Shown here in pieces: positions 34,579-41,741 of a stretch of DNA of 64,000 nt. Source of the DNA: C-114 sp963719285 (GTDB taxonomy: Bacteria > Chloroflexota > Limnocylindria > Limnocylindrales > CSP1-4); assembly GCA_963719285.1 (NCBI GenBank), contig CAVRBO010000002.1, positions 150,967 to 214,966 of the forward strand, read 5' to 3'. The number at the start of each line of letters is the position of its first letter. Within the stretch, counting starts at the first letter, position 1. The notes beneath the pieces were generated by a model that saw nothing but the letters and a program-made list of their open reading frames with translations, was not told where the DNA came from and ran no database searches. Made by a program: the position numbers and the translations under genes.

Positions 34579-35799
34579 ATGAGGATCCTCGTCGTCGGGG
34601 CTGGGGGAGTCGGCAGCGCCGTGGCGCCGATCGCCGCGCGACGCGACTTCTTCGAGCGTTGCGTCGTCGCCGACTACGATGCCGCCCGCGCTGCGACGAC
34701 CGTCGCGCGCGTCGGGGATCCGCGGTTCGCCGCCGCGCGCGTGGACGCCTCGTCCTCAGACGCCGTCGCCGCCCTCTGCCGGGAGCACGGGATCACCCAC
34801 GTCCTGAACGCCGTGGATCCGCGCTTCGTCATGCCGATCTTCGATGGCGCCTTCGCCGCGGGCGCGGACTACCTGGACATGGCGATGAGCCTCTCGAAAC
34901 CCCACCCCGAGCAGCCCTACGCCCTGCCGGGCATCAAGCTCGGGGACGAGCAGTTCGCCCGGGCCGATGCGTGGTCGTCGGCCGGTCGCCTCGCGCTCGT
35001 CGGCATCGGCGTCGAGCCCGGTCTGTCGGACGTCTTCGCCCGTTATGCCGCCGATCACCTGTTCTCGGAGATCGATGAGCTGGGCGTCCGCGACGGTGCC
35101 AACCTCGTGGTCGACGGCTACGACTTCGCTCCCTCGTTCAGCATCTGGACCACGATCGAGGAGTGCCTGAACCCGCCCGTCATCTGGGAAGAGGGCCGCG
35201 GCTGGTACACGACGCCTCCGTTCAGCGAGCCCGAGACCTTCGACTTCCCCGAGGGCATCGGCCCGGTCGAGTGCGTCAACGTCGAGCACGAGGAGGTCCT
35301 CCTCATGCCCCGCTGGGTCAAGGCGAAGCGAGCCACGTTCAAGTACGGCCTCGGCACCGAGTTCATCACGGTGCTCCAGGTCCTCCACATGCTCGGCCTC
35401 GACCGGACGGCGAAGGTTCGGGTGGGTGGGGTGGAGGTCTCGCCGCGGGACGTCGTGGCCGCCTGCCTTCCGGACCCGGCCACGCTCGGCGACCGGATGC
35501 ACGGCAAGACCTGCGCGGGGCTGTGGGTGACTGGCAAGGGCAAGGACGGCGAGCCTCGCGCGGTCTACCTCTACCACGTCGTGGACAATGCCCGGTCGAT
35601 GGCCGAGTACGGCTCCCAGGCGGTCGTCTGGCAGACCGCGATCAACCCTGTGATCGCGCTTGAGCTCCTGGCCGGCGGCACCTGGGCGGGGACCGGCGTG
35701 CTCGGGCCGGAGGCCTTCGATGCGGTGCCGTTCCTCGACCTGCTGACCGCCTACGGTTCTCCGTGGGGGATGGAGGAGCGGACGCCCGCTTCGGCTTGA
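34579..35799 (+). CDS. saccharopine dehydrogenase family protein
   Basis: A 406-residue NAD(P)-dependent oxidoreductase: Rossmann motif ILVVGAGGVGSAVAPIAARRD, then CVVADYDAARA, and the GVEPGLSDVFARYAADHLF segment typical of the family, followed by the long C-terminal domain. Used in lysine or polyamine (carboxynorspermidine) metabolism; substrate not determinable. A hairpin at 35888 lies about 90 bases after the stop. Confidence 0.86.
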   Translation: MRILVVGAGGVGSAVAPIAARRDFFERCVVADYDAARAATTVARVGDPRFAAARVDASSSDAVAALCREHGITHVLNAVDPRFVMPIFDGAFAAGADYLDMAMSLSKPHPEQPYALPGIKLGDEQFARADAWSSAGRLALVGIGVEPGLSDVFARYAADHLFSEIDELGVRDGANLVVDGYDFAPSFSIWTTIEECLNPPVIWEEGRGWYTTPPFSEPETFDFPEGIGPVECVNVEHEEVLLMPRWVKAKRATFKYGLGTEFITVLQVLHMLGLDRTAKVRVGGVEVSPRDVVAACLPDPATLGDRMHGKTCAGLWVTGKGKDGEPRAVYLYHVVDNARSMAEYGSQAVVWQTAINPVIALELLAGGTWAGTGVLGPEAFDAVPFLDLLTAYGSPWGMEERTPASA

Positions 35800-36142
35800 G
35801 GCCCGGCCGGAGGAGGGCGCCGCGCCGCGGACCTGGCCGGCGTGGGCCGGCACGCCGCGGACCTGCCGGCGGAGGGGCGCCGAGCGGATCTGGCCGGCAC
35901 ATCCGGCCAGATGCAAACCTCGTGATCACGGGGCCGGCTGCCGAGGCCGTCAGGCTCATTTCGACACTGCCTCGGATCGCCGGATAGCCGTCAGGAGCTA
36001 ACCAGCCGGCTGGACCGGCCGCGTCAAGCGCGGGTCCGGGTGGCCGAGCCTGCCTCGAGATCGCTCAGGTTGCATCTGGCCGGAAAGGCGCCACCCGGAT
36101 GGGCCATCTGCTCGGTACGTGGACCGGTGGTCGGTTCCCCCG
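35800..36142. other. gene-free stretch with inverted repeats
   Basis: No gene is evident between 35800 and 36142. A perfect 10-base stem (ATCTGGCCGG 35888-35897 and CCGGCCAGAT 35903-35912) with a 5-base loop is a good terminator candidate for the upstream gene. A third related arm (AGGTTGCATCTGGCCGG, 36067-36083) pairs with 35903-35920 except for one bulged base. Short direct repeats (CGCCGCGGACCTG) precede them. Confidence 0.5.
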
Positions 36143-36505
36143 TCACTTCGGCGCGAGGGCGCTGCCGACGGCGATCCCGCGCTCGAGCCAGCCGTCCAGT
36201 GCCGCGTCGTCGCCCACGACATCGGCTGGCAGGACGATGTAGTCGCCCATGGGGCGACCGGGCATCGGCTCGAACGGTCCGGCCCCGGGCAGCGCGAGCG
36301 CCTCGGCTTTGGCGTCGCCGGTGAGGCGGACGAACCACCGGCCCGCGTGCAACCCGGTCACCATGTTGCCATTCACGAAGCCGGCGATCTCGCCGAACAT
36401 CTTGCGCCGGGCGATCTCCGGATGGCGATCCGTGACTTCCGCGAACCGCTCGGCCAACTCGGCCGGCGAGCGTTCCCAGTGCATCGAACCCTTCTCGGCT
36501 GGCAT
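36143..36505 (-). CDS. TfoX N-terminal domain protein
   Basis: A 120-residue single-domain protein with the TfoX/Sxy N-terminal pattern: RRKMFGEIAGFVNGNMVTGLHAGRWFVRLTGDAK and PFEPMPGRPMGDYIVLP. In enterics TfoX regulates competence, but lone N-terminal-domain proteins are widespread and of unknown role. The region between it and the tRNA (36506-36591) is short. Confidence 0.85.
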   Translation of the reverse strand: MPAEKGSMHWERSPAELAERFAEVTDRHPEIARRKMFGEIAGFVNGNMVTGLHAGRWFVRLTGDAKAEALALPGAGPFEPMPGRPMGDYIVLPADVVGDDAALDGWLERGIAVGSALAPK

Positions 36506-36591
36506 CGCGGCTCTCCTGGTGCGTGGCGCACCAAGGGTACGCCGACCGTCTGAGGTATCATCCGTCGGCTCTGCAAACGAGCATTTTCGGT

Positions 36592-36668
<77 letters not shown>

Positions 36669-36738
36669 TTTACGGATATTCCGACCACCTCCGGCAGCGC
36701 TGCTCCGAGACCGTGTCGGACAGCGCCGGCAGCGACCG
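36669..36738 (-). pseudogene. C-terminal remnant A of a serine recombinase at the tRNA
   Basis: On the minus strand the bases next to the tRNA encode AVRHGLGAALPEVVGISV and continue into the tRNA 3' end as NGRGER. This repeats the C-terminus of the recombinases at 37567 and 57072. Only about 25 codons survive; upstream the sequence is unrelated. Confidence 0.7.
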
Positions 36739-36910
36739 CATCGTGCCGTCGGCCTGGCTCCACCGCTGGCCGTCGCCCGGAGCTCCGTGCCGGTCGACCC
36801 GCGCGGTGTTCGTCGCCGGGACCTGCTCGGCGGCCTGATCCACGAGTACCACGGCGCCGCGGCATGAGCGAATCGGGGTTTCTGATCCCCACGCCCTGTC
36901 CTTCGCCCCT

Positions 36911-36943
36911 TGCATCGGGCGCTTCCGATGCATAGACTAGTCT
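36911..36943. promoter_or_regulatory. two palindromes upstream of the vapBC-type operon
   Basis: TGCATCGG (36911-36918) and CCGATGCA (36925-36932) form a perfect 8-base inverted repeat with a 6-base loop. AGACTAGTCT (36934-36943) is a perfect 10-base palindrome about 20 bases before the antitoxin start. Toxin-antitoxin complexes of this type bind such palindromes to repress their own operon. Confidence 0.55.
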
Positions 36944-36963
36944 CAGACCAGATGGAGTGTGGA

Positions 36964-37203
36964 ATGCGACGGATCGGTGCGTATGAAGCGAAGACCCACC
37001 TTCCCCGACTGCTGGACGAGGTAGCCGGCGGGGAGGCGATCACGATCACGAAGCACGGTGTCGCGGTCGCTGTGCTCGGACCTGTCTCGGCGTCACCGAC
37101 TCGGACGGCACACGAGGCGATCGCGGGTCTGCACGCCTTTGGTCGCGCCCATCCGCTCGACGGGCTGTCCCTTCGGGAGCTCATCGACGAGGGCCGGCGC
37201 TGA
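36964..37203 (+). CDS. Phd/YefM-type antitoxin
   Basis: A 79-residue antitoxin. The N-terminal MRRIGAYEAKTHLPRLLDEVAGGEAITITKHGVAVAVL is the Phd/YefM DNA-binding fold; the C-terminal part (AHPLDGLSLRELIDEGRR) should wrap the toxin. The ATG at 36964 is preferred over 36910. Its stop shares one base with the toxin start. Confidence 0.88.
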   Translation: MRRIGAYEAKTHLPRLLDEVAGGEAITITKHGVAVAVLGPVSASPTRTAHEAIAGLHAFGRAHPLDGLSLRELIDEGRR

Positions 37204-37610
37204 TGTTCGTCGTGGACGCGTCGGTTGCCCTCGCCTGGTGCTTCGCCGACGAGTCATCGGAGCTCGCGGGTCGGGCCCTTGATCGGCTCGAACAGGACGG
37301 GGCGCTGGCCCCGGCGATCTGGCCGCTCGAGGTCGCCAATGGGCTGCGCACCGCGGAGCGGCGAGGACGACTCGACCTCGCCGACATGACGCACGTCCGC
37401 GAGCTGTTGGTGTCGCTTCCCATCGAAGTCGAGAGCGTCGCGCTGGACGTGGCGCTGGGCGAGGTGACCGAGCTCGCGAGGCAACTCGACCTGACGTCCT
37501 ACGACGCGGCCTACCTCGCGCTGGCGGCGCGACACGGGATCGCCCTGGCCACGGTCGATGCGCGGCTCAGGCGCGCCTGCGAACGAGCCGGCGTCGAGCT
37601 CGTGGGCTGA
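37203..37610 (+). CDS. PIN-domain (VapC-type) toxin
   Basis: A 135-residue PIN endoribonuclease. The acidic residues for Mg binding are visible: Asp in FVVDASVAL, Glu in PLEVANGLR, Asp in TSYDAAYLALA and Asp in TVDARLRRAC. It would cut tRNA or rRNA when freed of the antitoxin. The operon lies inside a short integrated segment next to tRNA-Pro(CGG). Confidence 0.9.
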   Translation: MFVVDASVALAWCFADESSELAGRALDRLEQDGALAPAIWPLEVANGLRTAERRGRLDLADMTHVRELLVSLPIEVESVALDVALGEVTELARQLDLTSYDAAYLALAARHGIALATVDARLRRACERAGVELVG

Positions 37611-38247
37611 GCAAGTCGGCTGTTCGCTGAGCGATCGAAATCGTCGCCCTACTCCTCTCGCCCCGACCACTTACGAGTATTCCGACCTCGTCCGGTAGCG
37701 CTGCTCCGAGACCGTGTCGGACGGCGTGCGCGCTGAGGTGGACGGTCGCTTCCTCGATCCCGAGAACGTCGATCCGGTCGAACAGCGCGCTGGCCAGGAG
37801 CTGACGGCCCGGGCCACCTTCGGCCTTCCGCCACGTTTCTGGCAGGTCCTGGACATAACGGACCGCGACGTCGGCTGGGATGTCGTCCGATCGCCCGCGG
37901 GTCTCGGCCGCCGCTTGCTCTTGGTCGAGGCGAGCCATGGACTGTTCGAGCCGCGAAGCGTCACGGTCTCGGAGGTAGTGGGCCATCGAGCGCTCACGTT
38001 CACGAGCGATTCGATCGAGCACCGATCGATCGGGAGGTGATTCGGCTCGGTTGACTTCGGCGACCACGCCGGCGATCGCCGAGGCGCCAACCGAGGCTTG
38101 AGCGAGAAGGTCCTCGACGATCTGCTCGTACATCTCGCGGCGGTAGGCATGGCCAAGGGTCCGACCGCGGCCGCGATGCTCAGGCCGCGCGGCAATGAAG
38201 GGTGGGCACGGTTCGCGATGGCGGTAGTAGCCGGTGTCGCCAGTGAG
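37567..38247 (-). pseudogene. serine recombinase C-terminal remnant B, cut by an IS
   Basis: About 188 residues remain, starting at MYEQIVEDLLAQASVGASAIAGVVAEVN. A coiled-coil segment (DRIARERERSMAHYLRDRDASRLEQSMARLDQEQAAAE) follows, then RIDVLGIEEATVHLSAHAVRHGLGAALPDEVGILVSGRGER running into the duplicated tRNA 3' end. The catalytic half is missing because the IS3 element begins at 38248. Homologous to the recombinase at 57072-58640. Confidence 0.8.
37654..37735 (+). repeat. tRNA-Pro(CGG) 3'-end repeat, copy 2
   Basis: Bases 37654-37669 match the tRNA 3' 16 bases exactly. The following 60 or so bases (TTACG, TATTCCGACC and on) match the sequence after the intact tRNA with a few changes. Marks an element junction. 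Confidence 0.85.
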
Positions 38248-39235
38248 TGTCCCGCGTCAAAATCTGGACACTTTCGGGCTCGGATAGGTGTGATTCGACG
38301 GGCTCGGCGAGGTGCCGACTGAGGGGTGTCGCGAAGCCCAGGGCCTCGTGTGGCCGGATCGCGTTATACAGGTCGCGATAGGCCTCGGTCTCGTCGGCCA
38401 GGGCGATGACGTCGGCGATCTCGAGGCGATACAGGTGCTCGTACTTGAGCGAGCCGTTGAACCGCTCGACCACGCCGTTCGTCTCGGGCGCGTGGTGGCG
38501 GGTCCGGACGTGACGCAACTCCGGATGGCGGGCGATGAAGTGCAGGAAGTCGCTGCTCTTGTAGGCCGGGCCGTTGTCGGTCACGATCGTGAGCGGCACC
38601 AGCTCCCCGGTCGCCGGATCGAGGCAGTCCTCGAGGAGCGCATGACCCAGCAGCCGCTCGGCCGTTCGGATGGCCGCCTCGATGGCGGCGATCGCATCGC
38701 GGGCCGCGGTCGTGCCCGAGATCGGCGCGGCGAGGCAGACCTTCGTCGCGTAGTCGACGACGGGACTGATCCGCCAGGTCCCGCCGCGGCTCGTCTCGTA
38801 CTCCGTGAAGTCGGTCTGCCAGACCCGGTTGCGACGGGTGGGCGCGGCGACGAAGAGGGCCCGTCGGGCCACCGCCAGCTGGCGGCGCTCGGCCTGGTAG
38901 CGGTGCGGCATGAGCAGGCCCCGCCTCGCGAGGGCCCGCAGGACCGAGCTCCGGCTGACCCGGACGCCGTCGGCCCGGAGCATCGCCCAGATCTTGCGAT
39001 GACCCCATGCTGACCAGCGCGCCGCCGTCTGAGCGGCGAGCGGCTCCAGGGGATCCACGACCGGCGCCGGCCAGCGCCGGACGGGTGCGCCCCGCAGGTG
39101 GGCAGCCCGCCAGTGATACCAGGTCGAGACCGGGATTCCGAGGCGAGCGAGGAAGCGGCGGACCGAGACCCGGCCCTCGGCCCGGATCAGCTCGAGCTCT
39201 TCGAACGCGGGTAGAGCGCCCCCTTTTTTCGCCAC
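38180..39235 (-). CDS. IS3-family transposase orfB (DDE integrase core)
   Basis: A 351-residue transposase part. The HTH-21-like N-terminus is followed by the rve core with the DDE residues: Asp in VWQTDFTEYET, Asp in TIVTDNGPAYKSSDF and Glu in HAPETNGVVERFNGSLKYE. It is read by -1 frameshifting from orfA. The stop lies at 38180, about 68 bases outside the IS end, so the last 20 or so residues come from the recombinase remnant. Confidence 0.9.
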   Translation of the reverse strand: MAKKGGALPAFEELELIRAEGRVSVRRFLARLGIPVSTWYHWRAAHLRGAPVRRWPAPVVDPLEPLAAQTAARWSAWGHRKIWAMLRADGVRVSRSSVLRALARRGLLMPHRYQAERRQLAVARRALFVAAPTRRNRVWQTDFTEYETSRGGTWRISPVVDYATKVCLAAPISGTTAARDAIAAIEAAIRTAERLLGHALLEDCLDPATGELVPLTIVTDNGPAYKSSDFLHFIARHPELRHVRTRHHAPETNGVVERFNGSLKYEHLYRLEIADVIALADETEAYRDLYNAIRPHEALGFATPLSRHLAEPVESHLSEPESVQILTRDTHWRHRLLPPSRTVPTLHCRAA

Positions 39236-39578
39236 ACCCGGAGCTCCACGTACGCCTCCCCCAGGGCACTCGTCAGGTCATCGACCTGGCCCGCCAGCTC
39301 GGTCTCCCGTCTCGAGGCCAGGGACACCGCGTTGTCGCCCCGGGCAAGGCTCTCCCGGCCGCCTTCCAAGAACTGCTTCTGCCACTTGGCGACCGTCGTC
39401 TGGCTCATCGACAACCGCCGGGCGACCTCGACCTGGGTCGTCTCGCCCTTCAGGACCGAGAGGACGATGGCGAGTTTCTCGTCGGGCGTCTTGAACGGCT
39501 TTCGCCCCATCGTCACACCTCATCGGACACCCACTGCCATCACAGTCGGAGGTGTCCAACAAAGTCTGACGCACCACA
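38248..39578 (-). mobile_element. IS3-family insertion sequence, copy 1
   Basis: A 1331-base element with ends TGTCCCGCGTCA and (inverted) TGTGGTGCGTCA, encoding orfA and orfB joined by a frameshift. Its boundaries are set by comparison with copy 2 at 61632-62964, which ends at equivalent bases. It interrupts recombinase remnant B on the left and a metalloprotease gene on the right. Direct repeats at the ends are not evident. Confidence 0.85.
39187..39516 (-). CDS. IS3-family transposase orfA
   Basis: A 109-residue DNA-binding protein: KTPDEKLAIVLSVLKGETTQVEVARRLSMSQTTVAKWQKQFLEGG forms the HTH, then a leucine zipper-like helix. The slippery A-AAA-AAG heptamer (complement of 39223-39229) near its end lets ribosomes shift into orfB. 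Confidence 0.88.
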   Translation of the reverse strand: MTMGRKPFKTPDEKLAIVLSVLKGETTQVEVARRLSMSQTTVAKWQKQFLEGGRESLARGDNAVSLASRRETELAGQVDDLTSALGEAYVELRVWRKKGALYPRSKSSS

Positions 39579-40120
39579 CGATGGGTGAGCAGGGAGGCAG
39601 TTCGAAGATTGAGCTTGTGGACACGGACCCAAACCTGTCCACGGCACTCGGTGGGATTGATATCGCCAACGATGTAGCCACCGTCGTGAATCCCGCTTGG
39701 AACGCTGCGTGGTCGAAGAACCCATCACTCATCATGACATCAGGTGGCGGCGAAAATGTGTATGTCCGCCTGTCGTCAGGGATAGGAGGCGACTACTCGA
39801 ACACCCAGATCGATCAGGACTCCGGCACCGTCCCGGCTACGATCCTGCACGCGTTCATCAATCTGAACTCAGGCGTGACTTGGAACCACTTTTGTGGTCC
39901 CTCCAATTCGAGCGGTTGCCATGGTGGTCCGGGTGGATTCACGTGTGATGCCAGGCTCTGCGTATCCCACGAAATGGGTCATGCAGAGGGGTTGTGGCAC
40001 TGCGGTATCGACTTCGGGGTGATGTGCCACTACAGCGCCATCGCGAGTGGGTTCCAGGGGACGGCATATTGGACGCCACAGTTTTCCGACGTCTCTGCCT
40101 TGAAAGTGATCTACCCATGA
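39579..40120 (+). pseudogene. zinc metalloprotease (metzincin-like), N-terminus lost to the IS
   Basis: About 180 residues remain. The zinc motif is VSHEMGHAEGLWH (HExxHxxGxxH) and a Met turn follows in FGVMCHYSA, the metzincin layout. The reading frame runs out of the IS end with no start of its own, so signal peptide and prodomain are missing. The lipoprotein at 40131 follows within about 10 bases. Confidence 0.8.
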
Positions 40121-40130
40121 GGGGGCCACG

Positions 40131-40844
40131 ATGAGGTGCTCTGTTAGGACGATCCAGTGCCTTCTACTGGGCGTCTTGTTCGCTGGATGCACGGTTGCGG
40201 CGACACCGACATCGACCAATGCGCCACCCCCGTCTCTCGATGGAGCTGTGAGTCCATCGACAAAGACGGACTGCTTGAATCAGATCGTCACATCTGAGCG
40301 TGTTCCCAGTACGATCAGCAATGTCGCGTCCTTCTCGTCGACGATCGTGCTTGGAACGTTTCTCGGGTATGGCGACGCGCGGTGGAATACGCGCGACGGG
40401 AATCCACCAGTCGTGAGTGATCCGCACAAGCTTCCTGAGATCCTGATATATAGCCCGGTCAAGATTGCGGTCGACAGCAGCCTCCGGGGTGACGCCGCCG
40501 CGACGGCGACCGCTCGTGTGCTTGGTGGTCAGGTTGGGTGTAACGCTCAGCGGTGGCAAGCTGCGCCAGCGTTGGCAGTTGGCACCAAGTACGTATTCTT
40601 CGTGCAGCCTTCGCGCGATTCCGAAGTGAGCGGGATCACCGATCCGTGGGTGGCTTGGGCTTGGCCCACAAACGCCGACGGGTCCGTTCAGACCCCATTG
40701 GAAGGAGATGTCACCTTGGACGATCTCGCCAAGGCGATCGCCGACAGCCCTGTCGTCCCCATTCCCACCCCGTTGCCAGAGGTGCCCCAATCGCCGGAGG
40801 CCACACAACCTTCACCAAGCGACGTGCAGTCCCCAAATCCATAG
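40131..40844 (+). CDS. exported lipoprotein of unknown function
   Basis: A 237-residue protein with signal and lipobox (LLGVLFAGCTV). It has a beta-rich body with VASFSSTIVLGTFLGYGDARWN and GTKYVFFVQP, and a Pro/Ser-rich C-terminal tail. It resembles small exported proteins found next to secreted proteases. Lower GC than the backbone, consistent with transfer. Confidence 0.65.
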   Translation: MRCSVRTIQCLLLGVLFAGCTVAATPTSTNAPPPSLDGAVSPSTKTDCLNQIVTSERVPSTISNVASFSSTIVLGTFLGYGDARWNTRDGNPPVVSDPHKLPEILIYSPVKIAVDSSLRGDAAATATARVLGGQVGCNAQRWQAAPALAVGTKYVFFVQPSRDSEVSGITDPWVAWAWPTNADGSVQTPLEGDVTLDDLAKAIADSPVVPIPTPLPEVPQSPEATQPSPSDVQSPNP

Positions 40845-41154
40845 GTCCTGGGTCCCAATCTCATTAGAACCCAGCGCCTGCCTTCGGCTCACGGTCGGCG
40901 ACACGTGTGAAGGAAGTGGCTCCGCCATCTCAGGTGGCGGATTGCGCTGGTACGCCCCGACCCTCGCGTCGTGCTGAGACGGCGGGCAACGCAATCGTGG
41001 TCATCAGCTGGTCATCATTCTTCCATCGTGCCGGTCGCATACCTCGGGTCGGGAGTTGGACAGTCGACCAAGACGCCACCGTGACGGCGGCCTCGTAGCG
41101 TGAGCTGAGCCGCTCGGTGTCAAAATCACTTGCGGAACGCCAGCGAGGTCGAGC
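40845..41154. other. gene-free gap
   Basis: No credible gene, RNA or repeat was found in these 310 bases. Confidence 0.4.
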
Positions 41155-41706
41155 TTGAGCACCTACCTGGAACGAGCACGTGCCTGGGACGCCGCTGTCA
41201 CTGGCCTCGCCGTGCCCGGTCCCGAGACTTCCGTCGACGTCGTGACCAGCGTCCTGGAGAAGCAGCTCGACCGTGCCGTCGCTGGAATCAAGCTCAACGA
41301 CGATAAGGCGGCGGTGATCATTCCGGCAGTCGGTGTGATCTCGGGCGTCGTGGGCTCGAATGTGCGACCTGACATCGCAGCGCAGCCGATCCTTGCCGTC
41401 CTCGGACTCGGAGCGGCGCTCGCCGGTGTCGCTGGGATCGTGCTCGCGATCTTGGCGCTCAGTCCCAAGAGCTACTCCAATGGTCCACTTGCTCTCGAGG
41501 CGGTCAAGGGGGCCGGAGCGCCGTTAGCGAGTGGAAAGCTTGCATATCTCAAGGCTCTGGGGTTCGCGGTCCAGTCGGCCGAGGATCTGGTCACGGTCAA
41601 GGCGTTCTGGGTTCAATGGGCTCTGCGTGTCGGCGCAGTGGGCGTCGTTGCAATCACGGTCTTCGCAGCCCTCGGAGGATTTGTCGCAGGAGGAACCGGC
41701 AAGTGA
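41155..41706 (+). CDS. three-helix membrane protein, effector-like 2TM architecture
   Basis: A 183-residue protein. After a coiled N-terminal part, two adjacent TM helices (about residues 53-75 and 80-105) are introduced by LNDDKAAVIIPAVGVISGV and followed by SPKSY. A third TM closes the protein (LRVGAVGVVAITVFAALGGFVAGG). The D-x-K-A start of TM1 and two tight helices recall the Pycsar/SLATT type membrane effectors of phage-defence systems, but no cyclase is next to it. Function uncertain. Confidence 0.5.
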   Translation: MSTYLERARAWDAAVTGLAVPGPETSVDVVTSVLEKQLDRAVAGIKLNDDKAAVIIPAVGVISGVVGSNVRPDIAAQPILAVLGLGAALAGVAGIVLAILALSPKSYSNGPLALEAVKGAGAPLASGKLAYLKALGFAVQSAEDLVTVKAFWVQWALRVGAVGVVAITVFAALGGFVAGGTGK

Positions 41707-41741
41707 CGGACGAGCACAGGCCGATCGGTACCCCACCGACC

